NCBI GenBank assembly: GCA_023398295.1 | Contig: JAEWSL010000027.1 | Location: forward strand, 1 to 20,052 | Length of the DNA stretch: 20,052 nt | Direction: 5' to 3' | DNA from: Elusimicrobiota bacterium | Lineage (GTDB): Bacteria; Elusimicrobiota; Elusimicrobia; Elusimicrobiales; Elusimicrobiaceae | Shown here: in pieces, positions 1 through 8,192 of the stretch | How positions within the stretch are numbered: the stretch's first letter is position 1 | Layout: the number at the start of each line of letters is the position of its first letter | Notes under the pieces: model-generated | Database searches by the model: none | Told to the model about the DNA's origin: nothing | What the model saw: the letters and a program-made list of their open reading frames with translations, nothing else | Translations under genes and position numbers: made by a program

Positions 1-289
1 GTCCTCTCTAATGTTTAGTATATACACAACAAATCTGCCCCTAGAAACGTATAACAAATTTTCAAAAAGCATAACAGCAAATGAACGCAAGTCCATGGTG
101 CTTTTCTTATTTAGAAAATTATATCAAAGTATTTTTGCAAAAAGCCAGCCCCCAAAAGCCAAATGTTTTACAAAATATTTTTTTATTTTATTCCTTCGTC
201 TGAAAATTTATAAAAATAGGCCTTTTTGCCCTATTGGGATAGGTCCAAATTCCCTTGCCTGTTCGCCTTGCCTTTATTAGCATATAAAT
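1..289. other. AT-rich non-coding left edge
   Basis: This stretch precedes the large secreted-protein gene. It contains only short reading frames of low-complexity, AT-driven composition, and I find no convincing gene in it. A weak stem (AATAGGC near 215 with GCCCTATT near 229) lies about 50 nt upstream of the next start codon. I did not find a -35/-10 pair good enough to call as the promoter, although one must lie here or upstream if the next gene is expressed independently. Confidence 0.5.
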
Positions 290-3200
290 ATGAAGAAGAT
301 ATTATCGTATATTATTACAATTATTCTCCTGTTTACCCAAAGCAATCCGCTTTGGGCGCAAAATTTCTCTGTAGAGAAATCTTCTTCCAAAGTTCCCGAC
401 AAATTAAATTTAGATAATCTTGACAAAGCTTTTTACGAACAGAAAGCTATGAGAAGGCTGGGCGTGCAGGATACTTCTTTTATGCAAAACATATCGCCCC
501 TGCAAAAAGAAGCCCTGATAAACAGAGAAAAAGATTATGACCGTTTTTATAATCTTCTTGAAAACGCGCAAAAAGCCCAAGATTCCCAAGACGCGCAAAA
601 ATATCTGGCCGCCGTCGGCCAGCTTAATTCCCTTGCTTACAAATATTACCTGAGCAAGGACGACGGCGAAATCCCTTCCCTAAGCATTGCCATATTAAAC
701 GCCTCTTTGGCGCAGGGATTTATAGAAGATAAATTACGCGCGGATATTGAGGGAAGCCTCGCCTCGTATTTTAACAATCTTAAAATCTGCCGCAAAGAGG
801 GCTGCGCCTTAGACTCCCTTCGTGCGATGACTTTTGTTTTAACGGACAAAAAGATATCCCAAAGCAATGAAAATTTCAGTTTGGTTTTTGAAGAGCTTAT
901 AACAAATAAGAATCAAAAGAGTTTTGAACACTTGACAGTCTTAAAGAGCGCGGCTGCCAAAAACTTCGGCACGCTGGAAGAGGACACCGCCATAAAGCTT
1001 GGCCTTATGGACGCCTCCCTTTTAGCCGCAGGCGAAGCAGGCGTTATAGAAACGGCGTCTTCCATAATAAACGCCCAGTCCTCAAGATGCAGGAAAAACC
1101 TTTTCTGCGAAGAAAAAGATCTGCCCGTCGCCGTAATAAACCGCATAAGCGCTTACGGCGAAAGCGGATTAAATCCTCTTCTTTATTTTGCAGATAAAAA
1201 CAATACTTCTTCAAAGGCGGCTTTCTTACAGGCCAATTTGGTTTTAGGCGCGTATTATAAAGACAAAATAAAAACGGAAAAGGTAAAGAGCGCCCTTAAA
1301 GATTTTTACTGCACCGAAGTTCCGCAAATAGAGAACGCCCAAAGGGAGCAGCAAACCGCAAATCAAATTTATCTTGTTTACGACCATCTGGGCGGGGATA
1401 ATGTTTTTGGCCAAGACGAGTTTGATTCCCAAGGCAACGTAAACAGGCGTTATTACACCATAGATAAAAACGGCGCAAAAACGCCTTACACGGGCTGCGT
1501 GGTAAAATACCGCCCCACGGTCAATTATCTCAAAGAGCAAAATAATAACACAAAGCGCGAGCTTTTGGCTTTCGGCAAATTCAGCGCGGCGGCCTTATCT
1601 TTCCTGTCGCTTGAAGTGGCCGCCCCCGTAGTAGGCTGGCAGTTAGCCCGAGAGGTAAAAGGGGCCATAAAAGACAAAAGGACTTTAGAGGAAGTCGGCC
1701 CTACTTCTTTGATATTAGGCGGGTTCTTTGCCTTTATAACGGGCAAGCCTTTAGTAGGGAAATGGGCAAAAATAGCGCAAAAAGCAAATTCTGTAAAGAA
1801 TATTGGAAAATCACGCGAGATAAGCGCTTTATACAAAACAGAAACAGGGACGGAGTCCGCAGAAATAACCTCTTTATATCCCAATGCGTCCCCGCAGGAT
1901 TTTATCCAAAACGCCAAATCTAAAAATATCTTTGCGACGGCGGCAAAGGGCGATGCTCCTGCTTCTTCTAAAGTTTTGGATAAAGGCCCTCAAATTCCAA
2001 AAATCAACAAAGAATTTATGCTCCCCGTTTCAAAACTTAATAATTATAAGGATATCAATATTACTTATACCACGCCGGAGGGCAAGGTCGTCAATTTTGT
2101 AAGAAGCTCAAATCAAAACATACGCGCAAGCAACGCGAAACGCAAATATCCCTCCGGCTTAACCAAAGAGGGGGAAAAGACTTTAACGCAGGATTTAATC
2201 AGCGCTTACGGCCACAGCCAAACGTATAATATAAATCCTTATATTATGGCGATAAGGGATATGTCCTTCAAAAAAGCGGTGAATCTTATGTCGTTTTTTG
2301 CGGAAAATCCTTTAGCCAAAAAGACTGTAATACAGTCCATTGTTAAAAGCGGAAAGCTGCCCTCTTTCTTCTACGACAAAGCCGTTTTACCTGTACGGAC
2401 GGTTTCCCCCAAATACATTAACGCCGAACTTGCCTGGGAACTGAGAAGGATATCCACCCTGATGCAGAAAGATTACGTAAAGAACTTTGTGGAACTTAAA
2501 AATCTTTTTTCAAACGTACGCGATTTTAATTTCAAGTACGGATTTTCGGTTCAGGATTTTATGACGCCGGAACTGGTAAAAAATCTTCGCTCCAACTTCA
2601 AAAATATTTGGGGGGCGGTAAGTTCAAAAGGCATAAACGCAAACCCCGCCGATATCAGGAAATTATGGTACGCCCCGCTTACAAACGGCGAGAAAAAGAC
2701 TCTTTCTCTTGACAAATATTTCACTCAATTTATTAAGACTAAATTCAGCGACAACAACGCCCCTTTTTACTCTATAAATTCTTCTCTCTGGGAAAAGATG
2801 GATAAAACCGCGCGCCTTATGTCTTATCCCGTTTTTCCCAATCCGGCCCGAGGGCTCAGCTGGCTTAAAAGCCCCCTTCAGAAAACAAATTTATATCTTA
2901 AAACAGGCTTTAATCCCGCCGGATACGCCACTTTGGAGGACTATACAAAATATCTTCTTTCAAAAGATATTCCCTCCGCTTCGCTTATGGACCTAGACGA
3001 TATCAACTTGGTAGAAAAGATACTAAAAAATGATTCAAAATACCGCCAGCCCTGTTCCATGGCGTTAAAAGAAACGCCTTACGCCACTTCCCTTGAGAAC
3101 TCTAATTACAGCGCGATGTCAGACCGCTACGCCTCCGTCCGAACAGAAACTAAAACCGCATTCCCCATCTTGTTTAAGAAGAAACCGTATATAGGCAAAA

Positions 3201-3631
3201 TTGATTATTCCGTGCCTTATTACGAAGACGTGCGCGCATTTATCCCCGCGGAAGAATTAAAGTCAAGAAAATTCTTTACCGATATGTCCGATGAAATACG
3301 CAACCTGCTGCCGCCCAAAACGGAAACAAAAATGCTTGAAAAATCTATGACGGAAGCCCTCGCCACCGGCAAGGCTTACGGCGGATACGTCGCGCGTTCG
3401 TTTATCTACAACAGGTATCCGCTTAAATATATCAACGGCAAGTGGCATGTTGATACGCGCGCCGTTTATCTAGAAAGGGCGGTTTCCCCGCGTATGATTG
3501 CCGACTACGGCCCCTTTGAAACACTGGCACACGAAATCCGCCCCGTAAATCCCCTTGAGAAACCGGCTAAAAACTTTCTCAAAGGCCCCGTGGAAGGCAT
3601 TTGGGATCCGGTCAAAGGCCACGTAAAATAA
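290..3631 (+). CDS. Large secreted protein of unknown function
   Basis: I do not recognise the family of this 1113-aa protein. Seen in the sequence: an N-terminal signal peptide (MKK, hydrophobic core at about residues 5-16, probable cleavage after LWA at about 23), so the protein is probably exported. The first 420 residues are largely helical and polar. They carry cysteines at 167/172 (CRKEGC), 267/273 (CRKNLFC), 341 and 403, the first two pairs sharing a CRK start; these could form disulphides outside the cytoplasm. Two hydrophobic Gly/Ala-rich segments follow at about 425-450 and 472-490, separated by a charged stretch, and could be a membrane hairpin. The C-terminal 600 residues are rich in Lys, Tyr, Phe and Asn with no motif I can name. 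The ATG at 290 gives the signal peptide directly, but the ribosome binding site is weak. No operon partner is evident: manA downstream has its own promoter. The reading frame is certain; the function is unknown. Confidence 0.9.
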   Translation: MKKILSYIITIILLFTQSNPLWAQNFSVEKSSSKVPDKLNLDNLDKAFYEQKAMRRLGVQDTSFMQNISPLQKEALINREKDYDRFYNLLENAQKAQDSQDAQKYLAAVGQLNSLAYKYYLSKDDGEIPSLSIAILNASLAQGFIEDKLRADIEGSLASYFNNLKICRKEGCALDSLRAMTFVLTDKKISQSNENFSLVFEELITNKNQKSFEHLTVLKSAAAKNFGTLEEDTAIKLGLMDASLLAAGEAGVIETASSIINAQSSRCRKNLFCEEKDLPVAVINRISAYGESGLNPLLYFADKNNTSSKAAFLQANLVLGAYYKDKIKTEKVKSALKDFYCTEVPQIENAQREQQTANQIYLVYDHLGGDNVFGQDEFDSQGNVNRRYYTIDKNGAKTPYTGCVVKYRPTVNYLKEQNNNTKRELLAFGKFSAAALSFLSLEVAAPVVGWQLAREVKGAIKDKRTLEEVGPTSLILGGFFAFITGKPLVGKWAKIAQKANSVKNIGKSREISALYKTETGTESAEITSLYPNASPQDFIQNAKSKNIFATAAKGDAPASSKVLDKGPQIPKINKEFMLPVSKLNNYKDINITYTTPEGKVVNFVRSSNQNIRASNAKRKYPSGLTKEGEKTLTQDLISAYGHSQTYNINPYIMAIRDMSFKKAVNLMSFFAENPLAKKTVIQSIVKSGKLPSFFYDKAVLPVRTVSPKYINAELAWELRRISTLMQKDYVKNFVELKNLFSNVRDFNFKYGFSVQDFMTPELVKNLRSNFKNIWGAVSSKGINANPADIRKLWYAPLTNGEKKTLSLDKYFTQFIKTKFSDNNAPFYSINSSLWEKMDKTARLMSYPVFPNPARGLSWLKSPLQKTNLYLKTGFNPAGYATLEDYTKYLLSKDIPSASLMDLDDINLVEKILKNDSKYRQPCSMALKETPYATSLENSNYSAMSDRYASVRTETKTAFPILFKKKPYIGKIDYSVPYYEDVRAFIPAEELKSRKFFTDMSDEIRNLLPPKTETKMLEKSMTEALATGKAYGGYVARSFIYNRYPLKYINGKWHVDTRAVYLERAVSPRMIADYGPFETLAHEIRPVNPLEKPAKNFLKGPVEGIWDPVKGHVK

Positions 3632-3673
3632 TTTTTTTTATCCCCTTATCTTATCCGCTTGTTTGCATTTCAT

Positions 3674-3702
3674 TTGCCAAAGACGGATTTTATTTATAAA
3701 AT
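3674..3702 (+). promoter_or_regulatory. Sigma70-type promoter for manA-ROK kinase operon
   Basis: TTGCCA (3674-3679) and TAAAAT (3697-3702) are each 5 of 6 matches to the -35 and -10 consensus and are separated by exactly 17 nt. Transcription would start near 3709, leaving a leader of about 57 nt before the manA ATG. The leader contains a small A/T palindrome around AAAAAGCTTTTT. This is the best-formed promoter in the window. Confidence 0.6.
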
Positions 3703-3765
3703 GGGAAGGTAGCGCAAAAAAAGCTTTTTAAGGGTTTTTATTCTCTCTTTTTGCGGGGATATTTT

Positions 3766-4740
3766 ATGCCGGACTCTATCTATCCTTACGTTTTCAGGCC
3801 TATTTTCCACACTAAAATCTGGGGCGGAGATTTGCTTAAAGCGGCTCTGGGCAAAACCGCCGCGCCGCCGCAGACGGGCGAAAGCTGGGAGATTTCGGCC
3901 GTAAAAGGCAATGTTTCGCAAATTGCAAACGGCTCGCTTGAGGCAATGTTCTTAGACGAACTTATCTGCAAGTATCCGCCCCAGATTTTAGGCAAAAAAA
4001 CCGCGCAAAAATACAGCGCGTTTCCGCTTCTGATAAAATTTATAGACGCACAAGACGACCTTTCCGTCCAAGTCCACCCCGACGACAAACTTGCAAAAGC
4101 GCAAAACTCCTTCGGTAAAACGGAAATGTGGTATATCTTGCAGGCACGGCGCGGCGCGCAGATAATAAGCGGCTTCAAGAAAAAAATCTCTCCCGAAACA
4201 TATGTAAAACAAGAAAAGCAAAGCAATGTCTTATCTCTTTTGGCGGCTTATCCGGCAAAGGCGGGGCAGGTTTATTTTTTGCCCGCGGGGCGCGTGCACG
4301 CGATAGGCAAAGGCGTCCTGCTGGCGGAAGTCCAGCAGACGTCTGACATAACTTACCGCATTTACGATTACAACCGCACAGACGCCCTGGGCAACAAACG
4401 CGCCCTGCACACGGGCCAAGCTCTGCAAGCCCTTAATTTTAACGACGACGGCGGCGCGCCAAAAGAATCCCAAACGGCGCAAGGCGGCGGTCAAAATTTA
4501 TGCGCCTGCCCGTATTTTACCGTCAACAAACTTTCCGTAAGCTCTTCTTACAGGCCGTCTTATAATTTTGATAGTTTTGTAATTTATCTTACGCTTGCGC
4601 CCCTTAAAATAAGCTGCGCGGGCAAGATTTACGATTTTGGGGCATGGCAAAATATTTTAATACCCGCCGCCGTTAAAAACGATTTGGAGTTTTGCTCCCC
4701 CGCCGATTTGCTTGAAATTTATTTGCCCGACCAAGATTAA
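3766..4740 (+). CDS. manA: Mannose-6-phosphate isomerase, type I
   Basis: This enzyme interconverts mannose-6-phosphate and fructose-6-phosphate in the cytoplasm. The 324-aa protein has the short bacterial type I (cupin) form. The zinc ligands are visible: Q102 and H104 in VQVHPDD, E120 in GKTEMWYI, and H178 in GRVHAIG. The catalytic Arg lies in the YRIYDYNR motif at about 197-204. A TTG at 3751 would extend the frame by five codons, but GGGGA sits correctly spaced before the ATG at 3766, so I chose that ATG. The ROK sugar kinase follows after 16 nt, and the pair is best read as one operon that phosphorylates mannose (or another hexose) and moves it into glycolysis. Type I isomerases can also act on GDP-mannose supply, so a role in surface polysaccharide synthesis is not excluded. 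Confidence 0.93.
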   Translation: MPDSIYPYVFRPIFHTKIWGGDLLKAALGKTAAPPQTGESWEISAVKGNVSQIANGSLEAMFLDELICKYPPQILGKKTAQKYSAFPLLIKFIDAQDDLSVQVHPDDKLAKAQNSFGKTEMWYILQARRGAQIISGFKKKISPETYVKQEKQSNVLSLLAAYPAKAGQVYFLPAGRVHAIGKGVLLAEVQQTSDITYRIYDYNRTDALGNKRALHTGQALQALNFNDDGGAPKESQTAQGGGQNLCACPYFTVNKLSVSSSYRPSYNFDSFVIYLTLAPLKISCAGKIYDFGAWQNILIPAAVKNDLEFCSPADLLEIYLPDQD

Positions 4741-4756
4741 AAAACAGGAGAAGAAA

Positions 4757-5884
4757 ATGAGGAACGTCAGCTACAAAAATGATATACGCACCGTCTTAAC
4801 GCTGGATGCGGGCGGCACTACTTTGGCTTTCAACGCGATACGCTCAAACAAAGAGATAACGGAAACCGTAATTCTCCCCAGCAGCCCCGACAATCTGGAT
4901 AAATGCCTTGCCGTGATAGCGGAAGGTTTTGAGAGAATAAAAAAGCAAATTAAATACGAGCCTGCGGCCATAAGCTTTGCTTTCCCGGGCCCCGCCGATT
5001 ATGAAAACGGCGTAATAGGCGGATATCTGCCTAACTTTCCTTCATTCAGGGACGGCGTTGCTCTGGGCCCTTTTTTGAAAGAGAAGTTCGGCGTCCCCGT
5101 ATTTATAAATAACGATGGCGATTTATTTGCCTACGGCGAAGCTTTTGCCGGCGTTTTGCCCGCGCTTAATAAAGAGTTTGAGAAACGGGACCTTGCCAAA
5201 CGCTATAAAAATCTTGTCGGTTTTACTTTGGGCACGGGCTGCGGCGGCGGCGTTGTCTATAACGGGGAATTATTCTTGGGAGATAACGGCGCGGGCGCGG
5301 AAGTCTGGGACGTGCGCGGATACCCCAACGCTGAAACTTTTGCCGAAGAAGGCGTAAGCATACGCGCCGTGCAGCGTTATTATAAAGAGTTTAGCGGCGA
5401 CGCTCAAGCCTTGAGCCCCAAAGATATTTTTGATATAGCCGAAGGCGCAAAAGAAGGCAACGGCGACGCCGCCCGCAAAGCCTTTGCCGCCCTAGGCAAA
5501 GCTATAGGCGAACTTATTGCAAACGTCAACACGGTTATTGACGGCGCAGTTGTGCTGGGCGGGGGGGTTGCGGCGGCTCATAAATATTTTATGCCCTCTG
5601 CAATTGAAGCCCTCAACGGCACTATGCCCAAAATCGGCGGCAAAGATTTTGTGCCCAGAACGGAGTCCAAATATTTTGATATGCAAAACCCCGCGCAAAA
5701 GGAAGCGTTTTTTGAAGGCTCCTCAACGACAATAAAAATATACGGCGCCGATAAAGAGGCGCCTTATAACGCACACAAACGCTGCCCCGTGATGATATCG
5801 CAGCTTGGCACAAGCAGAGCCACATATCTGGGCGCGTACGCTTTTGCGTTAAATCAGCTTGATAAGAAAAACAGAAAAAGCTAA
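4757..5884 (+). CDS. ROK-family sugar kinase (hexokinase/mannokinase-like)
   Basis: This is a predicted ATP-dependent cytoplasmic hexose kinase of 375 aa. The N-terminal phosphate-1 loop DAGGTT is at residues 17-22, the catalytic Asp is D120 in the INNDGD motif, the glycine-rich GFTLGTGCGGGVV follows at about 155-167, and the adenosine-binding VVLGGG is at about 265-270. The usual ROK zinc site (CxCGxxGCxE) is absent: the region after GDNGAGAEVW reads YPNAETFAEEGVSIRAV and has no cysteines. I recall this as typical of a longer ROK subgroup found in Bacteroidota, but cannot verify that here. The ATG at 4757 follows a clear CAGGAGAAG site; an upstream in-frame ATG at 4712 lies inside manA and has no such site. 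There is no helix-turn-helix domain, so it is a kinase rather than a ROK repressor. Pairing with manA suggests mannose or a mixed hexose substrate, which is an inference. Confidence 0.85.
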   Translation: MRNVSYKNDIRTVLTLDAGGTTLAFNAIRSNKEITETVILPSSPDNLDKCLAVIAEGFERIKKQIKYEPAAISFAFPGPADYENGVIGGYLPNFPSFRDGVALGPFLKEKFGVPVFINNDGDLFAYGEAFAGVLPALNKEFEKRDLAKRYKNLVGFTLGTGCGGGVVYNGELFLGDNGAGAEVWDVRGYPNAETFAEEGVSIRAVQRYYKEFSGDAQALSPKDIFDIAEGAKEGNGDAARKAFAALGKAIGELIANVNTVIDGAVVLGGGVAAAHKYFMPSAIEALNGTMPKIGGKDFVPRTESKYFDMQNPAQKEAFFEGSSTTIKIYGADKEAPYNAHKRCPVMISQLGTSRATYLGAYAFALNQLDKKNRKS

Positions 5885-5911
5885 GCCGCAAAACCAACAG
5901 AAGTTTACGGC

Positions 5912-5952
5912 AAAAAACCCCGTCTTAAAAGTTTTTTAAGACGGGGTTTTTT
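5912..5952. terminator. Bidirectional intrinsic terminator
   Basis: A perfect inverted repeat pairs AAAAAACCCCGTCTTAAAA (5912-5930) with its complement at 5934-5952 around a 3-nt loop. The A run on the left and T run on the right supply a U tract in both directions. It sits between the converging ROK kinase (ends 5884) and the MFS transporter (ends 5974), and can stop transcription from both. Confidence 0.92.
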
Positions 5953-5973
5953 GTTAAATTGCGGCGGGGAAAC

Positions 5974-7149
5974 TTAAGCTGAGGCGGCTTTCTTTATTTT
6001 GCCCGCAATGGCAAGCAGGTACAAAACGCCTGCGCTCATCACTATTACCGAGCCGGTCTGCGAACCCAAAGCGTCGGAGGCTACGCCCATCACCAGCGGA
6101 AAGACCGTGCCACCGATAATGCCCATAATCATAAGGCCGGAAACTTCGTTTTTCTTAGTCGGCATATGCAGCAGCGCTTGGGAGAATATTATTGGGAATA
6201 TATTTGAGTTGCCAAGCCCGATAAGCGCAATGCACGCGTAAATAGGCCACTGCGTGTGGAAGACAAGCAGCCCGCACATCGCAAGCAGCATCATCGTAAC
6301 GCTGACGATAAAAATTATCTTTGCCGAAAACTTTGCCAGCAAAAACGAGCCCGAAAAACACCCTATGGTACGGAAGATAAAATAAAGGCTTGTGGCGTAG
6401 ACGGCCTGGGCCAAAGTCCACCCCAGCCTGTCCATAAGTATCTTTGGCGCGCTTACGTTTGTGCCCACGTCAACGCCCACGTGGCACATAATGCCGATGA
6501 AGCAAAGCAGTATGGTGCCGTCGCCCAGCAGCGCAAAACATTCCTTAAAGGTGGAGGGCTTGCCAGTAATTTCTTCTTCCTTAATATCTTCTTTTACCAG
6601 GAAGATAAAAGCCAGCAAAGCTTCCAGCGCAAATATCGGGAACATCAGTTTCCAGTTGCCGAAATACGCCGCGCCCCAAGCCGCCAAAAGAGGGGCTATA
6701 AAAGAGGCTATGGCTTTTACGAACTGGCCGAAGGTCATAAAACTTGCAAGCTTATCTCCGCTGACGATATTTGACACCAAAGGGTTTAAGGACACCTGTA
6801 AAACGGCGTTGCCTATGCCCAAAAAGGCAAAAGATATCATCATGCCGGCAAAAGAATAACTCAGCATAGGCAGGATTAAAGCTATAATGGTAAGGCCCAA
6901 ACTGATAAGGACGGTCTTGCGCCTGCCGATTTTATTCATCAACATACCCGTCGGCACGGAACAAACCAGAAACCAGAAGAACACCATTGACGGGCATAAA
7001 TTTGCCACCTTATCCGACAAAGCAAAATCGCTTTTAACGTAATTGGTGGCAATTCCCACGCTGTCCACAAAGCCCATGGCAAAGAAGGCCAGCATTACGG
7101 GAATTAACTTTACATACAGTGAAGACGATTTATTTTCTTCTTGCGTCAT
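5974..7149 (-). CDS. MFS sugar transporter (FHS/FucP-like)
   Basis: This is an inner-membrane secondary transporter of the major facilitator superfamily, probably a sugar:proton symporter. The 391-aa protein shows about 12 hydrophobic segments and the motif A loop between helices 2 and 3 (GMLMNKIGRRKT, residues 68-79). The central cytoplasmic loop after helix 6 is charged (VKEDIKEEEITGKPS). Repeated Gly/Asn-rich helices (FLGIGNAVLQVSLNPLVSN and LIGLGNSNIFPIIFSQAL) resemble the fucose/hexose family. The ATG at 7149 has an ideal AAGGAG site and overlaps the preceding kinase stop as ATGA, implying translational coupling; a TTG further upstream is less likely. Linkage to fructokinase, ROK kinase and ManA supports fructose, mannose or glucose as substrate, but the exact sugar cannot be read from the sequence. 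Confidence 0.9.
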   Translation of the reverse strand: MTQEENKSSSLYVKLIPVMLAFFAMGFVDSVGIATNYVKSDFALSDKVANLCPSMVFFWFLVCSVPTGMLMNKIGRRKTVLISLGLTIIALILPMLSYSFAGMMISFAFLGIGNAVLQVSLNPLVSNIVSGDKLASFMTFGQFVKAIASFIAPLLAAWGAAYFGNWKLMFPIFALEALLAFIFLVKEDIKEEEITGKPSTFKECFALLGDGTILLCFIGIMCHVGVDVGTNVSAPKILMDRLGWTLAQAVYATSLYFIFRTIGCFSGSFLLAKFSAKIIFIVSVTMMLLAMCGLLVFHTQWPIYACIALIGLGNSNIFPIIFSQALLHMPTKKNEVSGLMIMGIIGGTVFPLVMGVASDALGSQTGSVIVMSAGVLYLLAIAGKIKKAASA

Positions 7150-8048
7150 ACTTTCTCCTTTTGACAATCTTGTTTAAGCAAAGCGTAATCGGGCCAGGCG
7201 CCGGTCTGCGTGCAGACAAACGCCGATATTTCCACGGCGGTTTGGTGGGCTTCCCTTAAGGTTTTACCCGTTAAAACGCCGTAGACAAACGCGCCCGAAA
7301 AAGCGTCCCCCGCGCCTACGGTATCGGCCACTTCAACGCGCGGCGTCTTGAGGAAAGACTGTTCCCCTCGCGCGTATACCGCGCTGTATTTATCGCCCGC
7401 GGTCAAAACGACATATTTAAGATTATATTTTTCCAAAAATAAAAGGCAGACTTCTTTTTCATCGCCTTTTATGCCAAACATTTCGCTTACGGTTTTAAGT
7501 TCCTCGTCGTTAATCTTAAAGACGTCGGAAATTTGCAGCAACTGCTCAATAAGTTCCTTGGAATAATAATGCTGGCGCAGGTTTATATCAAAAAATTTAA
7601 GCGTTTTTGGGGAGGAGGCGGCAAGCAGAGCTTTTATTGTTTGCGCGCTCTCATTACTCCGCAAAGCAAGCGTGCCGAAGCTTATGGCGTCGGCCTTTTT
7701 TACAAGCTCTAAAGCCCGCTTGTCTAAGGGGATATGGTCCCAGGCGGTATTTTCAACGATAGTGTAGGACGGGTTGCCGTCTTTAAGTTCAACGAGCACG
7801 GTTCCCGTCGGATAATTAACTTCGGGCATTAAATAGGAAATATTGTTTTTATTAAGTTCTTTTATAAGTTCTGCGCCCAAAGCGTCCTTGCCGATTGCGC
7901 TTATTGCATATCCGCGCGCGCCCAAAGCGCTTGCGTGATAGACAAAGTTAACAGGCGCGCCGCCGGCGCGTTTGCCCGAGGGGAAAATATCCCAAAGAAT
8001 CTCCCCGATACCGACGATTAAAGGCTGCTTCTCGTTTTGCTGTTTCAT
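7146..8048 (-). CDS. PfkB-family carbohydrate kinase (fructokinase-like)
   Basis: This is a cytoplasmic ribokinase-fold kinase of 300 aa, most like fructokinases. The opening IGEILWDIFPSGKRAGGAPV (residues 14-33) is the fructokinase-type N-terminus with the GGAPVN sugar-binding signature. The C-terminal signature DTVGAGDAFSG has the anion-hole GAGD at 245-248, with D248 as catalytic base. It is expected to phosphorylate free fructose to fructose-6-phosphate, the same product as the manA branch. The ATG at 8048 follows GGAG by 11 nt; a TTG at 8069 would add seven residues without a better site. Its stop overlaps the MFS start (ATGA), so the two form a transport-and-phosphorylation pair. Related PfkB kinases act on other sugars, so the substrate is likely but not proven. 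Confidence 0.9.
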   Translation of the reverse strand: MKQQNEKQPLIVGIGEILWDIFPSGKRAGGAPVNFVYHASALGARGYAISAIGKDALGAELIKELNKNNISYLMPEVNYPTGTVLVELKDGNPSYTIVENTAWDHIPLDKRALELVKKADAISFGTLALRSNESAQTIKALLAASSPKTLKFFDINLRQHYYSKELIEQLLQISDVFKINDEELKTVSEMFGIKGDEKEVCLLFLEKYNLKYVVLTAGDKYSAVYARGEQSFLKTPRVEVADTVGAGDAFSGAFVYGVLTGKTLREAHQTAVEISAFVCTQTGAWPDYALLKQDCQKEKV

Positions 8049-8115
8049 AGGACGGCTATCTCCGTGCAAAAAACAAAAAAATAAAAACCTATCCTCATTC
8101 TAACAAATTTCTGCC

Positions 8116-8156
8116 AAAAAAAGGAAACGGCTTTTTTTATTTCAAAAGCCGTTTCC
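8116..8156 (-). terminator. Intrinsic terminator after aclA
   Basis: Read on the minus strand, a 13-bp perfect stem (GGAAACGGCTTTT at 8123-8135 pairing with AAAAGCCGTTTCC at 8144-8156) is followed by an uninterrupted U run. It lies about 37 nt after the aclA stop and closes the acn-icd-aclB-aclA operon. This separates it from the fructokinase gene, whose promoter must lie in the remaining 70 nt or so, where I see no good consensus. Confidence 0.9.
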
Positions 8157-8192
8157 AAATATAGGGCGCATTTGGCCCAAAACCGCGGCCGC

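Noticed and set aside
11..280. Plus-strand frame of 89 codons at the left edge.
   Set aside because: No ribosome site, AT-driven composition with no motif, and it ends just before the real signal-peptide start.
6256..6774. Plus-strand open frame opposite the MFS transporter.
   Set aside because: Antisense shadow: Gln/Lys/His-rich translation without a ribosome site or family features.
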